Shown here: positions 1 to 8,716 of the stretch, piece after piece
Layout: each line of letters starts with the position of its first letter
Numbering within the stretch: the stretch's first letter is position 1
Assembly: GCA_035248685.1 (NCBI GenBank)
Contig: DATFHF010000024.1
Coordinates: 1-64,000 of the forward strand
Direction of reading: 5' to 3'
Length of the DNA stretch: 64,000 nt
DNA from: Jatrophihabitans_A sp035248685
Lineage (GTDB): Bacteria; Actinomycetota; Actinomycetes; Mycobacteriales; Jatrophihabitantaceae
The notes under the pieces: model-generated
Database searches by the model: none
Seen by the model: only the letters and a program-made list of their open reading frames with translations
Told to the model about the DNA's origin: nothing
Made by a program: the position numbers and the translations under genes

Positions 1-744
1 TCGACTGGCAATCAGCCCGCGGCCGCACCGAACAGCACCTCGGCCGTTTCCGTCAGCCCAACCACCCCCACGTCGCCCAGCTCGACTAGCGACGTGCAAA
101 CTGCGGCTGTACTAGACGCCGCCGACAGCGCCGGCAACAAGGCCAAGCTGACCATCGGCCTGGGCAAGATTCAGCCGGCTAACCAGATCACCGACAGCCT
201 GGTGCAAACCTGTAGCAGCGCCATCGCCGGCCTGGGCTCAAGCCTGGATCGCTCCCTCGCGGTGGCTATCACCGTCCGCATCCAGGTCACCTCCAGCCTG
301 CCGACGACCCTCGCGGTCAGCCTGGTCGACCAATACCTAGCTGTCGCCGACGGCCCCGCCGAGAAGGTCGTGAGCACACCGATCTTCTTCGCTGAGGGCT
401 ACTCGAGCGGCCCGCAGTGCGCCAGCCCGAGCATGGACCCCACCACAGCCGGCCAGATCAGCTGGAACAACTCCCCCGCCGGCGTCCAACAAGCCTGGCA
501 CGGCTACATCATCCAAGCCAACGCCATCACGCCCAACGACCCGACCGGCGCTGCCAGTGATCTGCACAAACTGCTGATCAATCCAGTCGTCAGTGTCGGC
601 CAAAGCACGATGAACGACAGCATCCACTACGACACAGCCAACAGCCCCTTCGAAATGCTGTGCCAAACCTTCGGCGGCAACAACCAGCCACTCGTCGCTA
701 TCGATCCCTCGGCGATCGTCTTTAAGGGATGCTCGCCGGCGTAA
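1..744 (+). CDS. 5'-truncated secreted or surface protein, unknown family
   Basis: The frame is open from the first base of the window to TAA at 742-744, so the start lies outside. The first ~30 residues are a Ser/Thr/Pro-rich linker, as in lipoproteins or membrane-anchored proteins of Gram-positive bacteria; the remaining ~215 residues look like a folded extracytoplasmic domain with four cysteines. The mix resembles the C-terminal part of membrane-anchored proteins carried by actinobacterial conjugative elements, but no family is recognised. The gene faces the AlbA_2-type gene convergently with a 25-bp gap. Confidence 0.6.
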   Translation, partial: STGNQPAAAPNSTSAVSVSPTTPTSPSSTSDVQTAAVLDAADSAGNKAKLTIGLGKIQPANQITDSLVQTCSSAIAGLGSSLDRSLAVAITVRIQVTSSLPTTLAVSLVDQYLAVADGPAEKVVSTPIFFAEGYSSGPQCASPSMDPTTAGQISWNNSPAGVQQAWHGYIIQANAITPNDPTGAASDLHKLLINPVVSVGQSTMNDSIHYDTANSPFEMLCQTFGGNNQPLVAIDPSAIVFKGCSPA

Positions 745-769
745 CCGCGCTCCTGCCAAACGACAATCT

Positions 770-2044
770 TCAGCCACCTACCGAGGGCGGTGCGGACAGC
801 AGCGGTGCCAGGAAGTTCTCGGTACTGGTAGCACGGGCGAACAAGCCGAGCAGCCGTTCCGCCACCATGCCAGGCTGCTTCTCCAGTTCGATGACGTCGG
901 CCCGCGTTGTCTGGAGCAGCTCCCTCGCTTCGTAAGCGGGTGAGACGGCACCGACCGTAGTTGCTCGCAGGGTGCTGACGCTCGCGATCGGGCGCGTGCC
1001 AAACAGCCGAGTCATACCGAGCCCAAGATCCCAGCTGGATCGATATCTGAGCCTGTCTGACAACAGTGCGACAGTCACCAAGAACTCATGCACCAGCATC
1101 GCTACGTAGTCGATCAGGATGCCGGTAGAGGTGATGCCGTTGAAGCTGCGATCAGCAAGGCTGATCATGGCGCACCATAGTGACACCAGGCCGCGTTCGC
1201 CGATGTCCAGATCGACATCCCACTCTCTGCTACCTATCGGCGTCTGCGGCTCGCGCAACGTCATGCGAGCCCCGGCCGGTGTCTTCAAGACGTTACGCAT
1301 CTGCGGAACGACCGACGGGTAAGCCATCCCAGGAAACATCCGATCCAACGCCGAACGGAATGCCACATCGGAGGCCACCGCCTGGCGCAGCTCATCTAAC
1401 CGCTGTTCCCACCCCACCTCACCAACCATCGGGCGGCCCATCTCCGGCCAGGCCGCAGCCGGCCGAGCGACCAGAAACAACTGCGGAGAGGCGCCAACAG
1501 ACTCTGGGTTGTGCACTTGCATGAACTGCCTGAGGTCAGCCTCGGCCCCGGCCGCCCACTGAGCGCGCCGCTGAAATAAACGCTCTATCTCGGCATCACT
1601 GAGCCGGCGCCGCATCTTGTCACCGCGGCCGTAGTACACACCGTCGACCTGATGCGGTGCCAGCGGCGAAGCTGGAACGTTCACAATCACATAGCCCAGC
1701 TCGCGGGCGGCATCCGACTGCAGCGGCGTGCATTCCACCTGCAGCGGCGGATGGATCCGAGTGTGCGCGATCTGCTCGATGCGCTCACACAATCGATTAA
1801 GCGGCACAGGGTGCAGCGGGTTGCCATCCGGTGCACGCTCGTCGAGCCCGACGATGAACGACCCGCCATCGACTGCTAGCGAGGCCAGGTTCTTTGCGAG
1901 GTCGGTGTTGGCGGACTTCGTATCGCCCAGCTCCCGCTTGAGCTCACACCAGTTGCGCTCCTCGAAGACACCGCGCTCGAAGGCTTCGCGCAGCCCCGCT
2001 TCGTCAGTCGGCACCCAGCGGCGACGCAGTGCTTGTTCGTCCAT
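770..2044 (-). CDS. AlbA_2 (Schlafen-type) putative DNA/RNA-binding protein
   Basis: A 424-residue protein. Residues ~18-145 match the AlbA_2 pattern: an FEERNWCELKREL stretch, then KNLASLAVDGGSFIVGLDE, then an R/VNVPAS-like strand, the fold shared by Schlafen-like proteins. The rest (~150-424) is mixed and unrecognised. AlbA_2 proteins include nucleic-acid-binding regulators and components of some phage-defence systems; which applies here is not visible. The ATG at 2044 has a GAGGAGCGG ribosome site just upstream. Its position in a mobile element suggests cargo. Function beyond the domain is inference. Confidence 0.7.
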   Translation of the reverse strand: MDEQALRRRWVPTDEAGLREAFERGVFEERNWCELKRELGDTKSANTDLAKNLASLAVDGGSFIVGLDERAPDGNPLHPVPLNRLCERIEQIAHTRIHPPLQVECTPLQSDAARELGYVIVNVPASPLAPHQVDGVYYGRGDKMRRRLSDAEIERLFQRRAQWAAGAEADLRQFMQVHNPESVGASPQLFLVARPAAAWPEMGRPMVGEVGWEQRLDELRQAVASDVAFRSALDRMFPGMAYPSVVPQMRNVLKTPAGARMTLREPQTPIGSREWDVDLDIGERGLVSLWCAMISLADRSFNGITSTGILIDYVAMLVHEFLVTVALLSDRLRYRSSWDLGLGMTRLFGTRPIASVSTLRATTVGAVSPAYEARELLQTTRADVIELEKQPGMVAERLLGLFARATSTENFLAPLLSAPPSVGG

Positions 2045-2098
2045 TCCGCTCCTCGATCCACTTCGGCAACGGACTAGAGCATAAACAGCTGGGCACCT

Positions 2099-2581
2099 CT
2101 ACCGAACGATGGACAAGTGCCGCTCCGGATCCGGAGGAGAATCGAGGTTGGCATTAACAATATCGATGCTGATTATCGTGTCCGGATCGAGGCCAACAAG
2201 GTTTCGTAAATAGATCGCGGCCTGAACAGCTAGCCGTTCAACGGTTTCGTCTCCAGACGCGGTGAAATATGTAACACGTGCTTCCGATGAGTCAGCGACG
2301 ATCGAGCCATGCCGGGCCTGAACCAGCTCTGCGATATGTTGCTTGCTGGTTGGATGAAGGGCCCAGGGGGTACCTTCGGGCAACACGAACCCAAGTTGAG
2401 TCTCCCAGGGCGAGTCGTAGATGGCCCGACGCCCAGATGAGCTACACTCCCACGTTCGCCTGAACCATCCTTCATCGAGTTCTTGGGACAGCGCCATAGG
2501 GCCAAGACGCAAAACGTGAAGTATGTACTCGCGGTTATATATACGTTCGAATTGGTAAACCGGCATTGCTACGTCTAGCAT
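2099..2581 (-). CDS. hypothetical protein
   Basis: A 160-residue ORF with no recognised domain. It lies 54 bp upstream of the AlbA_2-type gene on the same strand, so the two may be co-transcribed. There is no convincing ribosome site before either ATG (2581, or codon 6 at 2566), so the start is uncertain. The surrounding DNA is AT-rich for this window, consistent with recent acquisition. The protein looks soluble, without signal peptide or membrane segment. Confidence 0.5.
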   Translation of the reverse strand: MLDVAMPVYQFERIYNREYILHVLRLGPMALSQELDEGWFRRTWECSSSGRRAIYDSPWETQLGFVLPEGTPWALHPTSKQHIAELVQARHGSIVADSSEARVTYFTASGDETVERLAVQAAIYLRNLVGLDPDTIISIDIVNANLDSPPDPERHLSIVR

Positions 2582-2794
2582 AAAAGAAAACTTGATAGTT
2601 TTCCATAGCTAGCATGCCGCAAAGCGGAGCCGCGACTTGTGGCAAGCTATTTCAACAAGTCGTTTACTGGAATCCCATATTACCACGTCGGCGCGTCGTC
2701 CCGCTGACTGCTCCAACTGGTGCCAATGTACTCATGCCGGCTGCGGTAGCCGCACAAACTGTCGGGACGCCGGGTCGTGCAGGAAGAGTCTGTT

Positions 2795-3235
2795 ATGGCT
2801 ACACCTGAGGAACTGCAGGGACTAACGGATGCGTTCAGACGATGCGTAGGCTGGGGTGCTTCGCCTGAGCGCCTCGGGGTGAACCGTGGCGCGTTCGGCT
2901 TCCTACCGGCGCTGTCGGAGCTTGATGATGTTCACGCCGCGGCAGCAGGGACGGTCATTCGAGCGGCCATAGATCAGGCGCTCGGGCAGCTCAGCGGCAC
3001 GTATGAACTGTTCGGTCGTACGTACGCCGCCGGGACGATCAGGGCTGCCATCCGCCTCGAACTCGCTTTCGACCATCCTGACTGGAGTGCTCATCGCCGA
3101 CGGTCCCAGGTCATCACGCTTCTGGGGACTCACCACATGCCTGGGTATTGGGCGAGGCCAGAGGGCCCGGAATGGGAACTACTGCAACTGTTCGCAGAAC
3201 ATCTGGTAGATGTTCAAAAAGCGAAGCGTCTGTAG
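2795..3235 (+). CDS. hypothetical protein
   Basis: A 146-residue soluble protein starting MATPEELQG. The ATG at 2795 is chosen because AGGAAGAG lies six bases before it; a GTG 18 bases upstream is in frame but has no ribosome site. No family is recognised. Composition is Ala/Leu/Arg-rich and probably helical. The gene stands alone, reading away from the divergent pair at 770-2581 with about 210 bp between, which should hold both promoters. Confidence 0.5.
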   Translation: MATPEELQGLTDAFRRCVGWGASPERLGVNRGAFGFLPALSELDDVHAAAAGTVIRAAIDQALGQLSGTYELFGRTYAAGTIRAAIRLELAFDHPDWSAHRRRSQVITLLGTHHMPGYWARPEGPEWELLQLFAEHLVDVQKAKRL

Positions 3236-3320
3236 GTACACCTAAGGCGAAGCAACCTCGAAAACTCGAAACCGCCATCAGACCTCGGCTTCGCTTAACC
3301 ACGCTGCAATAGCCACCAAA

Positions 3321-3372
3321 TTGACAAGCCCACCTGTGTCGTAATGGAGTGGTCCATTACGACAGTAGGAGG
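3321..3372 (+). promoter_or_regulatory. candidate promoter, 12-bp palindrome and strong RBS
   Basis: A TTGACA hexamer at 3321-3326 is followed by a perfect inverted repeat: arms 3337-3348 and 3353-3364, 12 bp each, around a 4-base spacer. A strong AGGAGG at 3367-3372 comes next, ahead of the ATG at 3379. The palindrome sits where a -10 region or operator would lie, or would form a hairpin in the leader just before the ribosome site. Either an operator for an element-encoded repressor or an RNA switch would fit. Confidence 0.5.
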
Positions 3373-3378
3373 ATGCCA

Positions 3379-3708
3379 ATGAACAGTCCCCAACGCTTCT
3401 ATGGCACGACCCCGACTCAGCAGGTGTCGAGGAAACTCGCCCGCTGGCTCGATGAGCTTGACGAAGGAACAGAGCTGAGAGTGGCCATGGCTCGATCGTG
3501 TGGCGATGTTGGCTGCGCCAAGGTCGATGCCGTCCTGACCGTAGGTCAACGCGGCATGCAGGGCGTCGCGTTATTATCGGAATTCGAACAGCTGCTCGCT
3601 CAAACGATTCCGCTAGCTACTGCCCGTTTACAGGGCCTCGGTGATTTAACAACGCTGAGTGTGGGTCAAATTGTGACCGACACCGTCGACGCGCTGCGCC
3701 GTCTGTGA
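3379..3708 (+). CDS. hypothetical protein, first gene of a small element operon
   Basis: A 109-residue soluble protein starting MNSPQRFYG. The start is set by AGGAGG six bases upstream. No family is recognised; the protein has one CGDVGC motif and a long C-terminal helical part. Its TGA overlaps the next ATG (TGATG at 3706-3710), and that gene overlaps the third by ATGA, so three genes form one operon with a membrane theme. A role in conjugation or element maintenance is inference from context. Confidence 0.55.
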   Translation: MNSPQRFYGTTPTQQVSRKLARWLDELDEGTELRVAMARSCGDVGCAKVDAVLTVGQRGMQGVALLSEFEQLLAQTIPLATARLQGLGDLTTLSVGQIVTDTVDALRRL

Positions 3709-3917
3709 TGGGTCTGCATCTCTGGCTCATCCTGATGGCCATTGCTCTCGTAGTGGTCGCTGTCGGCATGCAGCGTAGCCGGGCAGCTCGTTCACGCCGA
3801 AGCAAGCGGCAGACCTTGCAAGCCATTCAGTTGCAGCAGATTCGGGCTGAGCGGGCCATCATGGAGCTGACCCTCAATGCCATGCAGCAGATGTTTGAGG
3901 TGGCTCGTCGCTCATGA
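3708..3917 (+). CDS. small single-pass membrane protein
   Basis: A 69-residue protein with a hydrophobic N-terminal helix (roughly residues 2-20, LHLWLILMAIALVVVAVGM) followed by an Arg-rich, probably coiled tail of about 45 residues. The positive charge after the helix predicts a cytoplasmic tail. The start overlaps the upstream stop (TGATG) and the end overlaps the downstream ATG, so it is translationally coupled on both sides. Small membrane proteins like this are common beside coupling ATPases in actinobacterial elements; specific function unknown. Confidence 0.55.
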   Translation: MGLHLWLILMAIALVVVAVGMQRSRAARSRRSKRQTLQAIQLQQIRAERAIMELTLNAMQQMFEVARRS

Positions 3918-4117
3918 AGGTCGGGTACTCGTCGTGGCTCGATCGGCTGGTTGGCGCATGTTGCAGCCTGCTGATCGCGGCCGCGGCGATCTACCTGGCG
4001 GTTCGCCTGATCGTCTCGGTCTGGGTCCAGCTCGTGATTATCGCCAGCCTGATCGTGCTGCTCGTGCTGGCGATCGTCGTCTGGCGGTGGTGGCATCACC
4101 GCCAGGCCGGCTGGTAG
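3914..4117 (+). CDS. small two-helix membrane protein
   Basis: A 67-residue protein with two hydrophobic stretches (about residues 13-32 and 36-58) and a basic, Trp-rich end (WRWWHHRQ). It starts at an ATGA overlap with the preceding gene and is the last gene of the 3379-4117 operon. No family recognised. It could be part of a reduced mating-pair channel or an element-encoded membrane peptide; neither is shown by the sequence. Confidence 0.5.
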   Translation: MKVGYSSWLDRLVGACCSLLIAAAAIYLAVRLIVSVWVQLVIIASLIVLLVLAIVVWRWWHHRQAGW

Positions 4118-4162
4118 TCCCCCAGAGCTATCAGCAGCTGTGACAAGTACAGCACTATGACA

Positions 4163-4269
4163 TTGACAATTCATTAAATCATTGCGATTTACCGAATATT
4201 AAGCCAGTCCCGTCGGTGTTGTGAATTAGCCACAACCTATTGACAGCCAAATTGCAAGCATCGTTTACT
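4163..4269 (+). promoter_or_regulatory. AT-rich promoter region of the transfer operon
   Basis: The 222-bp gap before the transfer genes is the most AT-rich stretch of the element. It contains two TTGACA hexamers, at 4163-4168 and 4240-4245. The second is followed after 18 bases by TTTACT (4264-4269), an acceptable -10, about 70 bases before the ATG at 4340, which carries AAAGGAGG. The region most likely drives the operon 4340-8625, whose genes all overlap. Confidence 0.5.
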
Positions 4270-4339
4270 GTCCCGTCGTCCGGGCAGGGCCATTACCGCC
4301 CAGACGAAATCATTATCAAAATGAAAGGAGGACAGCGCT

Positions 4340-4558
4340 ATGTCACGAACTCATAAGGACTCACCAGGAGCACGCGGTAGCCGGCGTCCCCCGCGCGATA
4401 TCACTGTCCGGGCTGTCCGCCGCGATAAGCCGGACATTCCGATGCTCAGCGGAGCCTTGATCATCCAGGCGCTGACCGAGATCAGCGAGGCCAATCAATC
4501 AAGCCAGGCGGCGGAGCTGGTCGACGAGGCCACCACCGACCAGGAGCCGGATGTCTAG
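4340..4558 (+). CDS. small hypothetical protein, first gene of the transfer operon
   Basis: A 72-residue protein starting MSRTHKDSPGARG, with a basic Arg-rich first half and an acidic C-terminus. A strong AAAGGAGG lies eight bases before the ATG. Its end overlaps the start of the coupling ATPase (ATGTCTAG at 4551-4558), which implies translational coupling. No family is recognised. By analogy with other small basic proteins ahead of coupling ATPases it could be an accessory DNA-binding factor, but this is inference. Confidence 0.5.
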   Translation: MSRTHKDSPGARGSRRPPRDITVRAVRRDKPDIPMLSGALIIQALTEISEANQSSQAAELVDEATTDQEPDV

Positions 4559-6686
4559 CCGGCTGGCTTGGTACCGGCTGCATTTTCCGCGTCCGCTCGA
4601 CGTGGCCGGGCCGCTAGCAGCGATCAGTGCGTGGGCGGCCGATCAGCGCTCACCACTGATCGTGCTGGAAGCCCGGGCCTCGGCCGGCCAGATCGAGTAC
4701 CTGCTCGGCACCCACCCGGTAGCGGCCGGTGTCATCGAGCAGCAACTGCTTACCGCCATCCCAGCCGCCCGTCTGACCAGTACCTCGGCCGAACGTGAGC
4801 CAGTCAATGCCGCCGGCCGACTGCAGCTATCGACCAGGCACCGGGCGCTCAGGACCGAGCGGCCGGAGCTGACCATCCGCCAGGTGCTCGGCAGTATGCA
4901 GCGTGCCGGTAAGGACGAGAAGCTGGTGCTGCAATTGATGTTCGGTCCGCGTCGGCTGCCGCTGGCCATCCCGAACCACTCCCCCTCGTCCATGGTGATG
5001 CCGTGGTTCTGGACGGCCTGGTATGGCAACGGTGGCCGCATCGATGGAGAGAAACGAGCTGCCCTTCGCAACAAGGTTAGTCAGCATGGCTTTGCGGTCA
5101 CACTGCGGCTCGGGGTGCGGGCCGACTCAGCCGAGCGCCGGCGCAGCCTGATCTACGGTCTGTATGCCGCGCTCCGGACCAGTGAAGCGCCCGGCGTGCG
5201 CTTCGAACTCGTGCCCGGCTCGGCCGCCCAGCTCAACAGTGCCCACGCACCGTGGCGCTGGCCGCTCAGGCTCAATACCGCAGAAGCGCTGGCATGTAGC
5301 GCCTGGCCGATCGGTGAGGACGACCTGCCCGGGCTAACACCGGTTCACCCGCGCCAGGTAGCCCCCACCCAGTTGGCTGGTCCCAAGGACCGGATCATCG
5401 GCCGGGCGCTGGCTCCCGGTATCGACGGCTCGCTTGGTTACAGCGTGACCGATGCGCTCAGGCACACCTGGATTCTTGGCCCCAACGGCACCGGCAAGTC
5501 CACCTTGCTACTGCGCTTGATCGACCAGGATTTGCGCGCCAATCGGCCGGTGGTAGTCACCGAACCGAAGGATCTTGTCAGCGATCTGCTCGAGCGGATC
5601 CCAGCCGAGCGGCGGGACGACATTGTGCTGCTCGACCCCACCGATAGCTGTCCGGTCGGCATCAACCCACTGGCTCGTGACGGACGCCGTCCCGAAGTCG
5701 TCGCCGATAGCTTGTACAACCTATTCGTCAGCTTGTACGGCGACGCCATCGGCCCGCGCAGCAGCGACATCTTGCAGAACGCCTTGAGCGTCCTGGCCGC
5801 CCGCGATGACGCCAGCCTGGTCATGTTGCCGCTGCTGCTCACCAACACCGGCTTCCGGCGCTCGCTCACTCAAGCGGCCATCGAGCATGATCCGATCGCT
5901 GCCCGGCCGTTCTGGCAGTGGTTCGAAGGCCTCAGCGACGACGCCCGTTCCCAAGTGGTGGCCCCGCTTCAAAACAAGTTGCGCCCGCTACTGCGGCCCA
6001 ACCTGCGCGGCATCCTCGGCCAGCGTCGGCCGCGGTTCAACGTCCGTCAAGTGCTGCGCGACCGCAAGGTGCTGCTGGTGCCATTACAGAAAGGCGTCAT
6101 CGGGCCGGACACCGCCCAGCTACTCGGCGCCATCGTCGTCAGCGAGCTGTGGCTGGCCATTCGTGAACGAGCCGCCATCCCGGCGGGAGAGCGCATCCCG
6201 GTCATGCTCTATCTGGACGAGTTGCAGGACTACCTGCGGCTACCGGTCGACCTGGCCGACGCGCTCGCCACTAGTCGCTCACTCGGTGCCGCCTGGCATG
6301 CTGCCCACCAGTTCCGCGACCAGCTGACCCCCACCATCCGCTCCGCCCTGACCGCTAATGCCCGCAGTCGGATTTGCTTCCAGTTGACGCCAGAAGACGG
6401 CCGAGCCATGGCCGCCGGCCAATCGGTGATCAGCGCCGAGGACTTTGGCCAGCTGCCGGCCTACCACATCTACGCCTCGCTGCTGCGCGGCAACAGCTTG
6501 CAACCGTGGGCCTCCGGCGTGACCGAACCGCCACCGCCGACCTGTAGCCAACCCGACGACATCCGCGCCCGCAGCCGAGAGCGCTACGGCCAACCACTCG
6601 ACCAGATCGAAGCCGACTTCGCCGCGCTCCTCCCCGATGACCAGGTCGACCAGGCGATCGGTCGCAAGCAAAGGACCAGCTCGTGA
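4551..6686 (+). CDS. VirD4/TraG-like conjugative coupling ATPase
   Basis: A 711-residue protein. Residues 310-317 form a clear Walker A (GPNGTGKS), followed by TEPKD, typical of type IV coupling proteins and their VirB4/TraG relatives. A Walker B-like LYLDELQDY lies near residue 550, and an ALTANARSRICFQL stretch near 600 fits the coupling-protein core. Such ATPases sit at the membrane and drive DNA into the transfer channel. No convincing membrane helix is visible at the N-terminus, so it may rely on partners such as the small membrane proteins at 3708-4117. It overlaps its neighbours on both sides. Confidence 0.85.
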   Translation: MSSRLAWYRLHFPRPLDVAGPLAAISAWAADQRSPLIVLEARASAGQIEYLLGTHPVAAGVIEQQLLTAIPAARLTSTSAEREPVNAAGRLQLSTRHRALRTERPELTIRQVLGSMQRAGKDEKLVLQLMFGPRRLPLAIPNHSPSSMVMPWFWTAWYGNGGRIDGEKRAALRNKVSQHGFAVTLRLGVRADSAERRRSLIYGLYAALRTSEAPGVRFELVPGSAAQLNSAHAPWRWPLRLNTAEALACSAWPIGEDDLPGLTPVHPRQVAPTQLAGPKDRIIGRALAPGIDGSLGYSVTDALRHTWILGPNGTGKSTLLLRLIDQDLRANRPVVVTEPKDLVSDLLERIPAERRDDIVLLDPTDSCPVGINPLARDGRRPEVVADSLYNLFVSLYGDAIGPRSSDILQNALSVLAARDDASLVMLPLLLTNTGFRRSLTQAAIEHDPIAARPFWQWFEGLSDDARSQVVAPLQNKLRPLLRPNLRGILGQRRPRFNVRQVLRDRKVLLVPLQKGVIGPDTAQLLGAIVVSELWLAIRERAAIPAGERIPVMLYLDELQDYLRLPVDLADALATSRSLGAAWHAAHQFRDQLTPTIRSALTANARSRICFQLTPEDGRAMAAGQSVISAEDFGQLPAYHIYASLLRGNSLQPWASGVTEPPPPTCSQPDDIRARSRERYGQPLDQIEADFAALLPDDQVDQAIGRKQRTSS

Positions 6687-7642
6687 TTACGGCCCTAGAG
6701 ATACCGCAGCGGTCCGATCGCTGCTCCGCTCGCGTCGCTAGCGGCCCACCGCGCTACACCGCCATACCGGGCCTGGAGCCAATTAGTGCGCCCGAAAGTC
6801 TGCGACAACCTGGAGGTGAGTCGCCATCCTCCGAGCGCCGGGCCGCCCAGGCCGGCCATCGGGTGAGTCAGGCCGCACTCGCTCGGCTCGACCGCCGGCT
6901 CAGTGATCGTGACCGGGCCATCTTGTCCAGCTTGCGCATGCATCAGTTCCTGACCACCACCCAGCTGCAACGCTTCCACTTCACCGACCACCACACCCCT
7001 GCGGCCGCCCGCATCTGCCGCCGCGTCCTGGGTCGCCTGCACCAGCTGCGCGTCATCGAACACCTGGACCGACACATCGGTGGCATCCGAGCCGGCTCAG
7101 CCTCCTACGTCTGGCGCATCGGTCTGATCGGGGATCGGCTGCTGCAGCTGCACGACGGACCGTCAGCACGGAGCCGCCGTAAAGAACCATCACCGCGCTA
7201 CTTGTTTCACCGGCTGGCCGTCGCCGACGTGCACCTAGCCCTCCGAGACGGTGACTGGCGACTCGACACGGTGGCCGCCGAACCCGGTTGCTGGCGACCA
7301 TTCACCGGACCGAACGGCGCCCGCCAAATCCTCAAGCCCGACCTGTACGCCGTGACCATTAGCGGCGACTACGAAGACCACTGGTTCATCGAGGTTGACC
7401 GCGCCACCGAAAGTCTGCCGACGCTGCTCAAGAAGTGCGCCCAGTACCAGCACTATCGAGCGAGCAACCAAGAGCAGCAACGCCACGGTGTCTTTCCACG
7501 GGTGCTTTGGATCGTGCCGACGGAGCGCTACGCCGAGGCCCTGCGCCGGGCCATCGCCCGGACCGCGCACTTACCAACCGAACTTTTCCGGGTCTGCACC
7601 GTGCCGTCGCTGCCAGCAGCCCTACAGGAACCGTCCGCGTGA
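6683..7642 (+). CDS. replication-relaxation family protein
   Basis: A 319-residue protein. From about residue 70, the pattern LSDRDRAILSSLRMHQFLTTTQLQRFHF followed by a helix-turn-helix-like region and a VWRIG strand matches the replication-relaxation family, which are winged-helix proteins of Gram-positive plasmids and conjugative elements. About 65 less-conserved residues precede this. The GTG start at 6683 overlaps the stop of the coupling ATPase. In this family the protein is thought to act at the transfer or replication origin; that role here is from family knowledge plus position. Confidence 0.8.
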   Translation: MITALEIPQRSDRCSARVASGPPRYTAIPGLEPISAPESLRQPGGESPSSERRAAQAGHRVSQAALARLDRRLSDRDRAILSSLRMHQFLTTTQLQRFHFTDHHTPAAARICRRVLGRLHQLRVIEHLDRHIGGIRAGSASYVWRIGLIGDRLLQLHDGPSARSRRKEPSPRYLFHRLAVADVHLALRDGDWRLDTVAAEPGCWRPFTGPNGARQILKPDLYAVTISGDYEDHWFIEVDRATESLPTLLKKCAQYQHYRASNQEQQRHGVFPRVLWIVPTERYAEALRRAIARTAHLPTELFRVCTVPSLPAALQEPSA

Positions 7643-8625
7643 GAACCGGACGAGTCGTCGTCGGCGACGCCGCTCCCAGCCTGCGCCGCTTACCCGACGC
7701 CAGCATCGACATGGTGCTGACCAGCCCGCCGTACTTTCGGTTGCGCGACTACGGCGTAGCCGGCCAGCTCGGGCTCGAACGGCACGTCGATCAATGGGTC
7801 GACAACCTGCGCAAGGTGAGCAGCGAGCTGCGCCGCGTGCTACTGCCAACCGGCAGCTTCTGGCTCAACCTGGCTGACAGCTACGCCACCCACCCGAACC
7901 AAGGCGCCCCGGGCAAGAGCCTGCTGCTCGGACCCGAACGGCTGGCGCTGGCGCTGCTCGACGACGGCTGGTTACTACGCAACAAGCTGATCTGGCAAAA
8001 GGCCAACCCGATGCCCAGCTCGGTCCGCGATCGGCTCAGCTGCAGCTGGGACGTCATCTATATCTTCGTGAAGCAGCCGCGCTACTTCTTCGATCTTGAC
8101 GCCATCCGCATTCCATGCACCAGCCCGCCTCGATTGATAAGCCGATTGCCGGACGGACTGCGGCAACGCCAACCGTGGCAAGGCCCAAACGCTGGCCGGG
8201 GCCGGTGGCAGCATGCCGGAGCACCAGACGGCACCGCCGGCCACCCGCTCGGTAAGAACCCCGGCGATGTTTGGCGGATCGCCGGCAGCAATTACCGGGG
8301 CGCCCACTACGCCACCTTTCCGGTCGAGCTGGCCCGCCGCGCCATTCGAGCTGGCAGCCCGGAAGCCCGCTGCCCACGCTGCCGATCGCCCTGGCAACGA
8401 CGGCTGATCCGCTCGGCGAGTGGGGGCGCTCGCCGCAGCGCACTCGGGCCCAGCTGTGACTGCTCGGTTGGACCTGAGCCTGCCGTCGTGCTCGATCCGT
8501 TCTTCGGTGCCGGCACCACTGCACTCGCCGCCGAAGAACTCGGCCGCGACTGGCTCGGCATCGAGCTCAATCCCGCCTTTGCCGAGCTGGCCGAGCAGCG
8601 CATCCAAACCGCGCGGGTGGCCTGA
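7639..8625 (+). CDS. site-specific DNA methyltransferase (N4-cytosine or N6-adenine type)
   Basis: A 328-residue protein. Catalytic motif IV is TSPPY at residues 28-32 and the S-adenosylmethionine motif DPFFGAGTT is near 286-294, so the motif order is catalytic first, AdoMet-binding last (beta class). A CPRCRSPW sequence with a later CDC suggests a zinc-ribbon insertion in the specificity region. TSPPY is used by both N4-cytosine and N6-adenine enzymes. The start is the GTG at 7639, overlapping the upstream TGA; the frame stays open further upstream but that DNA codes for the previous gene. There is no partner endonuclease, so a protective orphan enzyme is likely. Confidence 0.9.
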   Translation: MRTGRVVVGDAAPSLRRLPDASIDMVLTSPPYFRLRDYGVAGQLGLERHVDQWVDNLRKVSSELRRVLLPTGSFWLNLADSYATHPNQGAPGKSLLLGPERLALALLDDGWLLRNKLIWQKANPMPSSVRDRLSCSWDVIYIFVKQPRYFFDLDAIRIPCTSPPRLISRLPDGLRQRQPWQGPNAGRGRWQHAGAPDGTAGHPLGKNPGDVWRIAGSNYRGAHYATFPVELARRAIRAGSPEARCPRCRSPWQRRLIRSASGGARRSALGPSCDCSVGPEPAVVLDPFFGAGTTALAAEELGRDWLGIELNPAFAELAEQRIQTARVA

Positions 8626-8716
8626 GATGCCTCGTCACTGTCATGCGGCCGAGTACCCACAAGAGGCCTGCCCACAGCGCAGGCCCGCTCGACCGCACCG
8701 CATTGAGGAGGTAGCA

